Of a stretch of 64,000 bases of DNA, positions 42,482 through 50,786 are shown piece by piece. Within the stretch, counting starts at the first letter, position 1. Every line of letters begins with the position of its first letter. The position numbers were made by a program, and so were the translations under genes. The stretch is taken from the NCBI GenBank assembly GCA_013361525.1, contig JABFXY010000114.1, positions 38,984 through 102,983 of the forward strand. The letters are read 5' to 3'. This stretch comes from Polyangiaceae bacterium (GTDB lineage Bacteria > Myxococcota_A > Polyangia > Polyangiales > Polyangiaceae). Below the pieces are notes generated by a model. It saw nothing but the letters and a program-made list of their open reading frames with translations. It was not told where the DNA came from and did no database searches.

Positions 42482-42879
42482 GCGGACCGAAGTGGGGGTG
42501 CTCGGATTGAGCCCGCCCGGACCGGTCCGCGGTCGGCCGCGCACGAGGGCGCCGACACCACAAAACGCGGACGTAACCTAGGAGTTCGACGCGATCGTCG
42601 CGTTCGATGCGACGTAACTGCCTGGTCTTGCCGCGCCGAAGCGGACCGAAGTAGGGCTGCTCAAATCGAGCCCCCAGGGATCGGTCCGCGGGCTCCCACT
42701 GCCGGGTACGCCCACGAGGAGCTGTGCCCGCGCGATGCGGACCGAAGTCGCGCCGCTCGCCCCGAGCCCCCCGGGATCGGTCCGCCCACCCGCTTCAGCG
42801 GTGCCCTCACGAGACGATGCGATCGCGATCGCGGACCAAAGTGACCCCCGTCGCGACGAGCCCCCCGGGATCGGTCCGC
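42482..42879. repeat. Four copies of a 49-bp palindromic hairpin repeat
   Basis: Copies lie at 42482-42530, 42641-42689, 42737-42785 and 42831-42879, each exactly 49 bp. Each begins GCGGACC(G/A) and ends CGGTCCGC, perfect or near-perfect inverted arms. Copies 1-3 also hold an inner GCTC...GAGC hairpin. The centres differ, so the unit is defined by its arms. Start-to-start spacing is 159, 96 and 94 nt. The structure fits a folded RNA or a REP/MITE-like element. Confidence 0.8.
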
Positions 42880-42880
42880 G

Positions 42881-42932
42881 CCGCTGGTGCTCGCCGCTGG
42901 CGCTCGCCGCTGGTGCTCGCCGCTGGTGCTCG
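42881..42932. repeat. 13-bp tandem repeat, four copies
   Basis: CCGCTGGTGCTCG repeats four times with one T-to-C change in the second copy. It directly follows the fourth palindromic repeat. Confidence 0.75.
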
Positions 42933-43066
42933 CCGGGACCGTGGGCAAACGCCACAGGCTGCCCGCTACATCAACATCCCCTCCCGTCCGCGCGCAGGCG
43001 CGCAGCGCCGAGCACGGACTTGGGAGGGGCCGCCGAGCGAAGCTCGGCGGGGGGTGGGCATCGAGC

Positions 43067-43999
43067 TCAGAAGCCGTGATCGTGGAAGAAGCGCTCGATG
43101 CGCAGGCCGACGAGCTCGGGGAACTCGACGGCGGTGTAATGGGTGCCGCCTCGGACGACGAGGATTTCTGCGCGCGGGAGGCGGCGGACCATCTGCTGCG
43201 AGAGGCCGTAGGGGGTCATACGATCGCGGTCGCCCGTGATGACGAGCACCGGTGCTTCGATGGTCTCGAGGATGCGTGAGGCGTCGTGTTCGCCGAGGGC
43301 GCGGAGGTTCTTGACGTAGACCTCGACGTCGAGGGAGCGAAACATGCTGACGACCTCGGCGAATTCCGATTCTTCGAGGGTCTCGCCGATCATGCCGAAG
43401 CGCTTCATCCAGCCGACGAACTCGGGCTGCGCGGCGGCTGCGCGCATGAGGCGCTGGACCGGGCTCGCGTAGCGCTGCGCGAGCAAGAGCGCAGGCTCGA
43501 CGGCGCGGCGCGCGAGAGGGCCGGGGACCGCCGTGTCGATCGGGCGGCCGAAGGTGCCGTTGAGAAGGACGAGGTTTCGCGCGAGCTCCGGCGCTTTGCG
43601 GTAGGTCTCGAGGCAAACCTGCACGCCCATGCTCCAGCCGACAAGTGACGCGTTGGCGACGCCGAGGTCGCCGAGGATGGCGCGGAGGTCTTCGACGTGG
43701 CGCTCGATGGAATATGCGTCCGGTCGGTCGTGGGGCGGGCGACCTGATCCGTAAAGGCCGCGGTAGTCCCACGTGACGAAGCGGTAGCGATCGCCGAGGT
43801 ATTCGATGAGCGCTTTCCACGCATGGCGCGGCCCACCGAGGCCGTTCGCGAGCACGATGACGGGCGCATCCGGTGAAGGGCCGCGCGTCGTGTAGTAAGC
43901 GACGCGTGTTCCGTCCTCGGACTCGACCTCGTGGGCGGTCAGAAGAAGCAAGCTCTGCGACGCGGGTGGGGCGGAATAGATGGGTGCTGCTGCCGACAT
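43067..43999 (-). CDS. Alpha/beta-fold hydrolase
   Basis: 310 residues. VIVLANGLGGPRHAW is the oxyanion-hole region, GWSMGVQVCL carries the G-x-S-x-G nucleophile, an Asp lies in ITGDRDRMTPYGL, and GGTHYTAVEFPEL supplies the catalytic His. This is the classical alpha/beta-hydrolase layout, similar to lipases, esterases and haloalkane-type enzymes; the substrate is unknown. No signal peptide is visible, so it is probably cytoplasmic. It is divergent from the membrane protein gene at 44281. Confidence 0.85.
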   Translation of the reverse strand: MSAAAPIYSAPPASQSLLLLTAHEVESEDGTRVAYYTTRGPSPDAPVIVLANGLGGPRHAWKALIEYLGDRYRFVTWDYRGLYGSGRPPHDRPDAYSIERHVEDLRAILGDLGVANASLVGWSMGVQVCLETYRKAPELARNLVLLNGTFGRPIDTAVPGPLARRAVEPALLLAQRYASPVQRLMRAAAAQPEFVGWMKRFGMIGETLEESEFAEVVSMFRSLDVEVYVKNLRALGEHDASRILETIEAPVLVITGDRDRMTPYGLSQQMVRRLPRAEILVVRGGTHYTAVEFPELVGLRIERFFHDHGF

Positions 44000-44169
44000 G
44001 GGATGAGCCGTGTTGGGCGCTCCGGACGAGGCCGCTTCGTCACGAGATAGCGATTTTTCGGGCGACGGCCAACCTCACGGACGAAGCCAAAGTTTGTGCG
44101 TTCACTTCTGTCGAATCGCACGAGCGAACAGCGGTGGCGGAATTGTCCGCGGAGACTAAAGAGGCAACG

Positions 44170-44199
44170 TTGACAGTCCCGCTCAGGGGCCAGTAACGT
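44170..44199 (+). promoter_or_regulatory. Predicted sigma-70-type promoter
   Basis: -35 TTGACA (44170-44175), 18-nt spacer, -10 TAACGT (44194-44199). Expected start near 44206 gives a 75-nt leader for the gene at 44281. The -35 is a perfect consensus; the -10 is weaker. Confidence 0.45.
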
Positions 44200-44280
44200 G
44201 CGCCTCGGCGCAAGTTCCACCCGCAGGTGGGACGAGAAGATGTCCACCCTGCGCCGACGCTCACGTGCTTCGAGGAGCCG

Positions 44281-45516
44281 ATGGCTGAAGAGAAGTCGAA
44301 GAAGCCGAAGATTGATTTGAAGGCCCGTCTTGGAAAGACACAGGCGGGCACCGGCGGTTCGCTAGGTATGGGTGACGGAGGCGCGATGATCCCGATGGCG
44401 CCGCCGTCGGGCGATCGCATCACGCCTCCCCCGAGTGTGCGCCCGCCGTCGTCGTCGGGTGGCATCGCGCCGCCCCCCGGCATCGCGCCGCCCCCCGGCA
44501 TCGGTGGTGGTGGCAACCTCCTGAACCCCTTTGCACCGAAGCCCGTGGCGCAGCCGAAGGCGGCGCCGGTCTCGGCCGAGGCGCAGACCATCAAGGTCGA
44601 GGTCAGCGAGGAGCTGCACGACGCGCGCAAGAAGTCGCGCCGGTTCTCGATCATCGTCGGCGTGTTCGCCGCCGCGATCGGTCTCGGCATCGGGTTCTTC
44701 GCCGGCGGTCAGTCCGTCCGGAAAGAGCGCGCTGCCGCTGCGATCCGCGGTGCCGATGCGCTGGAGATCGCCGTGAACGATACGGCGAAGAAGGTCGACG
44801 AGCTCGAGCCGATCTTCAAAGACATCGAGTCGCAGCTGAAGAACAAGAAGTATCCGGCCGACGCGGTGACGAAGCTCAACGACTTCGTGGTGCCGTTCAA
44901 CGCCGCGACGCTGAAGGATGCGAACATCGGCGCGCTGAGCCCCGAGCTGCAGAGCAAGATCATCCTCTTTTTGCGCCTCTCCGAGGAGATTCAGGACAAA
45001 AAGAAGGATCTTGCGAACCTCGTCGCATACCGCAAGACCGACTTCGAGGCGATGTGGGCCAGGTGGGCGGAGAAGCCCGGCATGGAGTACGTCGTCACGT
45101 TCACCGACGGCGGCAGCGGCAAGGTCGGCGGCGAGCTCTGGATGGTGAAGTACGACGACACGCCGGCGAAGGAAGGCCAGCCCGCGAAGCGCGCCGCGCG
45201 CGTGCCGTGGGAGCAGAAGGAATGGCCGGCCGACATGCAGCTCAAGAAGAACGCGCAGGCGGGCGAAGGCTTCAAGGTTCCGCGCTACACGAAGGGCGAT
45301 CTGCCCGGCCCGAACGCGCAGTTCGTTCCGATCGATCCGAAGACGATCCCGTTCAACGACGACGAGCCGATCCAGGTTCCGATCATCGCGAAGATGAACG
45401 AGATCCGGATGCTCGTGCAGGGCAACGACGCGGTGAACTTCGAGAAGCCCGGCATCAAGACCGAGTCCGAAAACCTTGCGAAGCAGCTGTCGGACATCTC
45501 GCTGAAGAAGCAGTAG
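44281..45516 (+). CDS. Membrane-anchored protein of unknown function
   Basis: 411 residues. The ATG at 44281 is used, with GAGGAG just upstream; an ATG at 44227 is less likely. The N-terminus is basic (about 1-20) and followed by a long Pro/Gly-rich cytoplasmic region with repeats such as GIAPPPGIAPPPGIGG. A single membrane segment lies at about 122-142 (FSIIVGVFAAAIGLGIGFFAG), then a predicted helical and soluble periplasmic domain of about 270 residues ending with a Lys-rich tail. No known motif. A membrane-anchored scaffold or sensor is possible, but unknown. Confidence 0.8.
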   Translation: MAEEKSKKPKIDLKARLGKTQAGTGGSLGMGDGGAMIPMAPPSGDRITPPPSVRPPSSSGGIAPPPGIAPPPGIGGGGNLLNPFAPKPVAQPKAAPVSAEAQTIKVEVSEELHDARKKSRRFSIIVGVFAAAIGLGIGFFAGGQSVRKERAAAAIRGADALEIAVNDTAKKVDELEPIFKDIESQLKNKKYPADAVTKLNDFVVPFNAATLKDANIGALSPELQSKIILFLRLSEEIQDKKKDLANLVAYRKTDFEAMWARWAEKPGMEYVVTFTDGGSGKVGGELWMVKYDDTPAKEGQPAKRAARVPWEQKEWPADMQLKKNAQAGEGFKVPRYTKGDLPGPNAQFVPIDPKTIPFNDDEPIQVPIIAKMNEIRMLVQGNDAVNFEKPGIKTESENLAKQLSDISLKKQ

Positions 45517-45531
45517 TCGCTCGATGCAGAC

Positions 45532-45552
45532 GCGGCCCTTCGACGGGGCCGC
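45532..45552 (+). terminator. Hairpin after the membrane protein gene
   Basis: GCGGCCC (45532-45538) and GGGCCGC (45546-45552) pair with a 7-nt loop, 15 nt past the stop at 45516. There is no T tract. A second stem, CCGCCG/CGGCGG at 45629-45649, followed by TTTCTGTTT, lies inside the end of the convergent CorC gene and may be the real terminator. Confidence 0.4.
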
Positions 45553-45617
45553 GCACGAGCAACTCGATCGTCGGCACTGGGTCGCCAGCGACTCAGCCCG
45601 AAGACGGGGGACTCAAA

Positions 45618-47045
45618 TCAACCAGAAGCCGCCGGGTCAACCTCGGCGGTTTCTGTTTCTGACGACGTCGTCGTATCCGGCTTCGGTGCCGTACCCGACT
45701 GACGTCGCGACGGAGCTTGCGAGGGCGGGCGCATGCTCTCGAGCACCTCCGGGGGAGGGCGGCTGAGGCGTTGGGGCCGCTCGATCTCGATGCGCTCGAT
45801 CTTGTCGTTCGCGAGCTCGCGCACGATGAGCTTGAGGCCCCACGCTTCGACGGACGTGCCCTCCTCGACAGCGCCTTCGAAGGCGCTGCCGATGGTGCGT
45901 TTCGGATCCGGCTCCTCTACCTCGAGGCCGAGATAGGTGGAGAGATCCTCGAAAGGCAGAGACGCGAGGGCGAGCAAGCGCCCGTCGCCGAGCTCTTGGA
46001 TGGGTGCAATCTCGGCGTCGTCGTGCTCGTCGCGGATGTCGCCGACGATCTCTTCGATGACGTCTTCGAGGGTGACGATACCGCTCGTTCCACCGAACTC
46101 GTCGACGACGACCGCGAGATGTTGGCGCTTCTGGCGCATCTCGCGGAGCAACGTCACGAGCTTTTGCTGTTCGGGAACGAAGATGACGTCGCGACGCACG
46201 ACGTCCGCGAGGCTGCGCGGCTCGCTCTGCGGGCCGTCGGCGCCTTCGATGCTGTGCGGCGTCTCGGCGCGAAACACGTCTTTCGCGACCAAAAGACCGA
46301 TGACGTTGTCGAGCTGGCCTTCGTAGACGGGATAACGAGAGTGGCCGCTCTCGGCGACGAGGCGTCGCACCTCGTCGAGAGGCGTGCGCAGATCGACGGC
46401 CTCGACGCGGTTGCGCGGGACCATGACGTCCTTTGCGCGGCGGTCTTCGAATTCGAGGACGTTGCGGATGATCTCCGCGGGCTCTGCGCCGACGACGCCG
46501 CTGCGCTCGACCTCGTCGACGAAGTACTCGACCTCGGCGGACGCGATGTCGGGGTCGGTCGACTCCGGCTCCTGCATGCGCTCCGACAAGGCCTTGCTCG
46601 CGAAGGCGAGCGGCCCAGCAAGCGGCAAGAACACGATCTCGAACGGGCGCAACAAGGCCGCGAGACGCAGGCCCCACACATCCGCGTTTCGCCGCGCGAT
46701 CGAGGTCGCGAGATCCGAGAACGGCGCGTAGATCGCGACGGTGGCCACGATCGCGACGATGGTTCCGACGTGGCCGGCGATGAATCGCTCGACCACGTGT
46801 GCAAGCATGACCGCCGTCACGGCCGCGCAGAGGACGCGACCGACGACGTAGGTCGAACGCATCGTCCAAGGAGACCGGTGGTAGCGCTCGAGGGTGCTCT
46901 TGTGCGGCAGGTCTTCCTGCTCGAGGAGCGCCGCGACGCGCGCGCTCGACAGCGACCCCAGTGCGGAATCCACCGAGACGAAGAGCGCTCCGAGGAGCGC
47001 GGAGCCGATCGCCAGCAGTAGGCTTGGAAGTGGAACCGACATCAT
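45618..47045 (-). CDS. CNNM/CorC-type transporter with CBS domains (hemolysin-related)
   Basis: 475 residues. Membrane segments occur in the first 160 residues (DUF21/CNNM domain), with the family's small residues (for example LLLAIGSALLGALFVSVDSA). A CBS pair follows (VMVPRNRVEAVDLRTPLDEV and VVVDEFGGTSGIVTLEDVIE), and the C-terminal CorC/HlyC domain ends near residue 430 with a disordered Ser/Pro tail. The family is linked to Mg or Co efflux and formerly called hemolysin. Ion specificity is not predictable. It is on the strand opposite to the preceding gene. Confidence 0.9.
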   Translation of the reverse strand: MMSVPLPSLLLAIGSALLGALFVSVDSALGSLSSARVAALLEQEDLPHKSTLERYHRSPWTMRSTYVVGRVLCAAVTAVMLAHVVERFIAGHVGTIVAIVATVAIYAPFSDLATSIARRNADVWGLRLAALLRPFEIVFLPLAGPLAFASKALSERMQEPESTDPDIASAEVEYFVDEVERSGVVGAEPAEIIRNVLEFEDRRAKDVMVPRNRVEAVDLRTPLDEVRRLVAESGHSRYPVYEGQLDNVIGLLVAKDVFRAETPHSIEGADGPQSEPRSLADVVRRDVIFVPEQQKLVTLLREMRQKRQHLAVVVDEFGGTSGIVTLEDVIEEIVGDIRDEHDDAEIAPIQELGDGRLLALASLPFEDLSTYLGLEVEEPDPKRTIGSAFEGAVEEGTSVEAWGLKLIVRELANDKIERIEIERPQRLSRPPPEVLESMRPPSQAPSRRQSGTAPKPDTTTSSETETAEVDPAASG

Positions 47046-47187
47046 CCTGTCGTGCGCGCGGACTATCAGGTCGAACCCTGGGGCGCCTCCCGACTGCCGA
47101 CGACCAGGGTCAGGGCCCGCTGGGACGCGAGCCTCTTACCCCTGGACACTAGCAGCCCGACCTGGTCTGCGGCAACGCGCGCCGGGA

Positions 47188-48141
47188 TTATGGAGCGTCG
47201 TGAAACACTCTCAACACCGCGAGCTCGTCGCTGCGGCGTTCCGCGACAGCGATCAACGAGCGACTGCTTTCGTCGACGAGCGCGCATCGATCGCCGACGT
47301 TCACGTCCAATGACCGCTCGACGCGTGCGGGGTCGAGACCTCGCCCGTTTCGAACGAGGCGTTCTTGCGCTGCATCGAGGCGCAGCGCGGTGAGGTGCCT
47401 CGATGCAGCGTCTGCAAGCGATAAAACGTGTGCTCGAACATCGACGCCCTCTTTCGTGATGTCGATCGCGCCGGTCCGATCGAAAGTGCCCGAGCGCGTG
47501 CGCTCGAGCGCGTCGAGGTGGGCGGCGGTGTCGAGCGCCGCGCCGAGATCGCGCGCGAACGCGCGCACGTAGTAGCCCTTCGAGACGGTGAGCTCGACGT
47601 CGAGATGAGGTGGATCGGCCGATGTCGACACCAGCTTTGTGTCGAGCACGTGAACGCGGCGTGGCGGAAGAATGACCTCTTCTCCGGCGCGCGCGCGCTG
47701 GTAGCTGCGGACGCCGTCGACGTGGATGGCAGAGTACGCCGGCGGAACTTGCTCGGTTCGTGCAAGCTCGGCGTCGAGCGCGGCGCGGACGAGCGGCGCG
47801 GGTGATGCGAGGTCGCACGCGAGCGCGGCGAGCTCGCCTCGAACGTCGTCGCCGACAGGTGCCTCGTGGGTCGTGTCGCCTTCGGCGTCGAGTGTCGTTG
47901 TCGCGCGACCGAGCGAGACCCCCGCGACATAACACTTGTCGGCGGCCGAAAGGAAAGGCTCGAGCTTCGTGCCCTCGCCGACGAGGACGACGAGCAGCCC
48001 CGACGCCATCGGATCGAGCGTGCCTGCGTGTCCGACGCGCGACGTGCCGAGCCGCCGGCGCACGAGCCCCACGATGTCGTGGCTCGTCGGGCCGCGCGGC
48101 TTGTCGACGAGGAGGACGCCGTGGATCGATGCGCGGCTCAC
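47188..48141 (-). CDS. truB: tRNA pseudouridine-55 synthase
   Basis: 317 residues from GTG 48141, which overlaps the GNAT stop by 4 nt (GTGA). GVLLVDKPRGPTSHDIV is the conserved N-terminal block and VGHAGTLDPMASGLL carries catalytic Asp43. The motif GYYVRAFARDLG lies in the core. TruB makes pseudouridine 55 in the T loop of most tRNAs. It is the last gene of a gatC-gatA-GNAT-truB chain. Confidence 0.95.
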   Translation of the reverse strand: MSRASIHGVLLVDKPRGPTSHDIVGLVRRRLGTSRVGHAGTLDPMASGLLVVLVGEGTKLEPFLSAADKCYVAGVSLGRATTTLDAEGDTTHEAPVGDDVRGELAALACDLASPAPLVRAALDAELARTEQVPPAYSAIHVDGVRSYQRARAGEEVILPPRRVHVLDTKLVSTSADPPHLDVELTVSKGYYVRAFARDLGAALDTAAHLDALERTRSGTFDRTGAIDITKEGVDVRAHVLSLADAASRHLTALRLDAAQERLVRNGRGLDPARVERSLDVNVGDRCALVDESSRSLIAVAERRSDELAVLRVFHDAP

Positions 48142-48746
48142 GAGGAGCGCTCCGTCTCGCGCGGCTCGAGATCGATCCGCAGGACCGGGTAGGGGTCTTC
48201 GCCGCCGACGACGCGAAGGCCTGCCTCTTCGAGCGCCGGCGCAGGGATCGTCCACAGCTCTTCGTCGGAGACGCGTTCGAGCGGCCGGCGAGGCAACGCC
48301 TCCACCGCGCGTGCACCGCGTTCGCGTGCGAGGTCGATCGCGGCGCGCACCATCTTGGTCGCGAGGCCCGTGCGGCGATGGTCGGGGTGTACGAGCGCAC
48401 AGCCGAGGAGGTAGACACCGGTCCGATCGCCGCGAAAACAAGGCATGTTGCGGTAGAAGCGGCCTTCGTAGGCCTTCTTCACGGCAGGTGCGGGCGAGAG
48501 CTTCATCCACCCGACGACGGCGTCGCCGTCGAGCGCGACGATCGCGAGCCCTTCGTCGCTGCCGGTCCGCACGGCGTCTTCGAGCTCGGCGCGGTTTTGG
48601 TCGCGGCCCTCCGCGCAGCGGAGGAGCCAGTCGTTCTTGTCGCCGTCGAAGTGGAGGTAGCGGCAGTAACAAGGACAGCTCGCGGCCTCGAAGAGCTCGT
48701 GGAGGCGCGCGGCGTCGGCCGGCGTGACGGGACGGACGGTGATCAA
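48138..48746 (-). CDS. GNAT-family N-acetyltransferase
   Basis: 202 residues from TTG 48746, which overlaps the gatA stop by 4 nt (TTGA). The acetyl-CoA motif region is CALVHPDHRRTGLATKMVRA (R/Q-x-x-G-x-G/A). A Cys-rich N-terminal segment, CPCYCRYLHF, is unusual. The acyl-acceptor is unknown. Coupled to gatA and truB by 4-nt overlaps, so a role connected with translation is possible, though this may be only operon packing. Confidence 0.82.
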   Translation of the reverse strand: MITVRPVTPADAARLHELFEAASCPCYCRYLHFDGDKNDWLLRCAEGRDQNRAELEDAVRTGSDEGLAIVALDGDAVVGWMKLSPAPAVKKAYEGRFYRNMPCFRGDRTGVYLLGCALVHPDHRRTGLATKMVRAAIDLARERGARAVEALPRRPLERVSDEELWTIPAPALEEAGLRVVGGEDPYPVLRIDLEPRETERSS

Positions 48747-50302
48747 GGTGCGGCTTCGGCGTTTCGTCGGACGAGACCGCTTGCATCGAGGAGACCTTCG
48801 ACGCGCGCGGCGACGCGGAGCAGCAGCGCCTCTTCGAACGCGGGCGCGGTGAGCTGAAGACCAACGGGAAGCGGCGGGCCTCCGTCGCCCGGGGCAGCGA
48901 GCCCACACGGAATGCTCAGCGCCGGGACACCCGCGAGGCTCGCGGGCAGGGTGCAGACGTCGCCGAGGTACATCGCGAGCGGGTCCTGCGTTTTCGCGCC
49001 GAGCTTGAACGCGACGGTCGGGCTCGTCGGCGACAAGAGCAGATCGACCTCGGAGAACGCGCGGTCGAAGTCGCCTTTGATGAGCGTGCGGACCTTCTGC
49101 GCGCGGCGGTAATACGCGTCGTAGTAGCCGGCGGAGAGGACGAAGGTGCCGAGGATGATGCGGCGCTTGACCTCGCGTCCGAACCCGCGGCCGCGCGTCT
49201 TCTTGTAGAGCTGATCGAGCGGCTCACCGCGTTCGTGGACGCGCAGCCCGTAGCGAACGCCGTCGTAGCGCGCGAGGTTGCTCGACGCTTCGGCGGTCGC
49301 GAGGACGTAATACGCGGCGACGCCGAAGCGGGTCGACGGTAGCGACACCTCGACGAGATCGGCGCCGGCCTTCGCGAGCTCGTTCGCCGCGGCGAGCACG
49401 GCGGCACGAACCGCGGGTTCGACGCCGGCCTCGAGCGACTCGCGGGCGATGCCGATCCGAAGCGGTCGTCCGTCGGCATGCTTCAGCGGATCACCCTTGA
49501 AAGATGCCGGATCGAACACCGCCGACGGCCGATCTTCGCTCGTCGCGTCGTGCTGGTCGCCGCCCGCGATGACCTCGAGGGAGACGGCCGCGCCGCGGAC
49601 GTCTCGCGCGAACACGCCGACCTGATCGAGGCTCGATGCGAAGGCGAAGAGACCGTACCGCGACACGCGACCGTACGTCGGCTTCACCCCGACGACGCCG
49701 GTGAGCGCGGCTGGTTGGCGGATCGATCCACCGGTGTCGGACCCGAGCGCGAGGGGCGCCATGTTGGCGGCGACCGCGACTGCGCTGCCGCCGCTCGACC
49801 CGCCCGGGATGCGCGTCGGATCGTGCGGATTCCGTGCGGGAAAGAACGCGCTGTTCTCCGTCGACGAGCCCATCGCGAACTCGTCCATGTTGGTCTTGCC
49901 GATGATGATCGCGTCGGCCGCGCGGAGCTTCGCGACGACGGTCGCGTCGTACGGCGGAAGGTAACCGGCTCGAGGATCCGCGCCCTGATCCGACGTCGAC
50001 GCGCCGGGGACGAGAATGCGTGACGCGGCGGTCGTTGGCGCATCCTTCGTCGCGAGCGCGTCTTTGACGGCGACCGGGACGCCCGCGAGCTTGCCGAGCG
50101 GCTCGCCGCGTTTTCTTCGCTCGTCGATCGACCGGGCGGCGGCGAGCGCGGCGTCACGCGAGACCGTCAAGAACGCGCCGAGCGCGCCGTTCGATGCGTC
50201 GATGGCGTCGAGGCTCGCGCGCGTGATCTCTTCCGCGCCGACTTGGCCCGAGGAGACGAGCGCGGCGAGCTCGGGAGCGGATCGCTGCAACAAGTCGCTC
50301 AT
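48743..50302 (-). CDS. gatA: Aspartyl/glutamyl-tRNA amidotransferase subunit A
   Basis: 519 residues from ATG 50302. The amidase signature is present: catalytic Lys80 in PVAVKDALATKD, RIPGGSSGGSA, and GSDTGGSIRQPAAL with the Ser-cis-Ser residues. GatA supplies ammonia from glutamine within GatCAB, converting Glu-tRNA-Gln or Asp-tRNA-Asn to the amide. GatC is encoded 5 nt upstream. gatB is not in the window. Confidence 0.95.
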   Translation of the reverse strand: MSDLLQRSAPELAALVSSGQVGAEEITRASLDAIDASNGALGAFLTVSRDAALAAARSIDERRKRGEPLGKLAGVPVAVKDALATKDAPTTAASRILVPGASTSDQGADPRAGYLPPYDATVVAKLRAADAIIIGKTNMDEFAMGSSTENSAFFPARNPHDPTRIPGGSSGGSAVAVAANMAPLALGSDTGGSIRQPAALTGVVGVKPTYGRVSRYGLFAFASSLDQVGVFARDVRGAAVSLEVIAGGDQHDATSEDRPSAVFDPASFKGDPLKHADGRPLRIGIARESLEAGVEPAVRAAVLAAANELAKAGADLVEVSLPSTRFGVAAYYVLATAEASSNLARYDGVRYGLRVHERGEPLDQLYKKTRGRGFGREVKRRIILGTFVLSAGYYDAYYRRAQKVRTLIKGDFDRAFSEVDLLLSPTSPTVAFKLGAKTQDPLAMYLGDVCTLPASLAGVPALSIPCGLAAPGDGGPPLPVGLQLTAPAFEEALLLRVAARVEGLLDASGLVRRNAEAAP

Positions 50303-50307
50303 GGTGG

Positions 50308-50607
50308 TCAACCTTCGTCCACGAAGGTGGGAACGACGAAACCACCCTCGGCCGCGCGCGGCGCACCCGCGAGCGCGACGTCGGCGCCGAGCGACGCGAC
50401 GGGCTCGTCCGGACGGCGTCGTTCACGATCCGCGCGAACCGACGAAAGCGGCGGCAAATCGCCGACGTCCGCCTCTTCGAGGATCGCGACGTAGTCGACG
50501 ATGCGCGCCAGATCGTGGGTGAGCTCCGCCGTCTCCTCGGCTGACAGCTCGAGGTTTGCGAGGCTCGCGAGTCGCGCGACGAGCGCTTCGTCGACCTTTG
50601 CAGACAT
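50308..50607 (-). CDS. gatC: Aspartyl/glutamyl-tRNA amidotransferase subunit C
   Basis: 99 residues from ATG 50607. VARLASLANLELSAEETAEL and DLARIVDYVAILEEADV are the GatC helices, and the C-terminal half (PPLSSVRADRERR) is the extension that contacts GatA and GatB. It stabilises the GatCAB complex. It precedes gatA by 5 nt. Without gatB in the window the full complex depends on a gene elsewhere. Confidence 0.93.
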   Translation of the reverse strand: MSAKVDEALVARLASLANLELSAEETAELTHDLARIVDYVAILEEADVGDLPPLSSVRADRERRRPDEPVASLGADVALAGAPRAAEGGFVVPTFVDEG

Positions 50608-50786
50608 CCATCGGGTCTCTACTCCTTGTGCCCCCGGGGCGGCAAGGCGCGCTTCGTTCGGGCGTCGGCCCACAAAGAACGTCGAAAGGTTGCGGCGGCG
50701 GTCACCTTGGTGGATGGGATGGTCCACGGCCCGAGGCGCGCTTCGATTAGAAGCGTTCCGACCGCTCGAGCGTTCGTAGATCCGCC

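Larger units (their letters stand above)
42332..43066. other. 735-nt repeat-rich region without a gene
   Basis: No open frame looks like a protein. It contains three imperfect tandem copies of a ~30-nt unit starting TCGCGGCGAA (42362, 42391, 42421), four 49-bp hairpin repeats (42482-42879), and a 13-bp tandem repeat (42881-42932). It separates the PilZ gene from the alpha/beta-hydrolase gene. Confidence 0.65.

Noticed and set aside
42482..42879. CRISPR array
   Set aside because: Repeat units vary inside while their arms are kept, the spacers are unequal (110, 47, 45 nt), and no cas gene is in the window.
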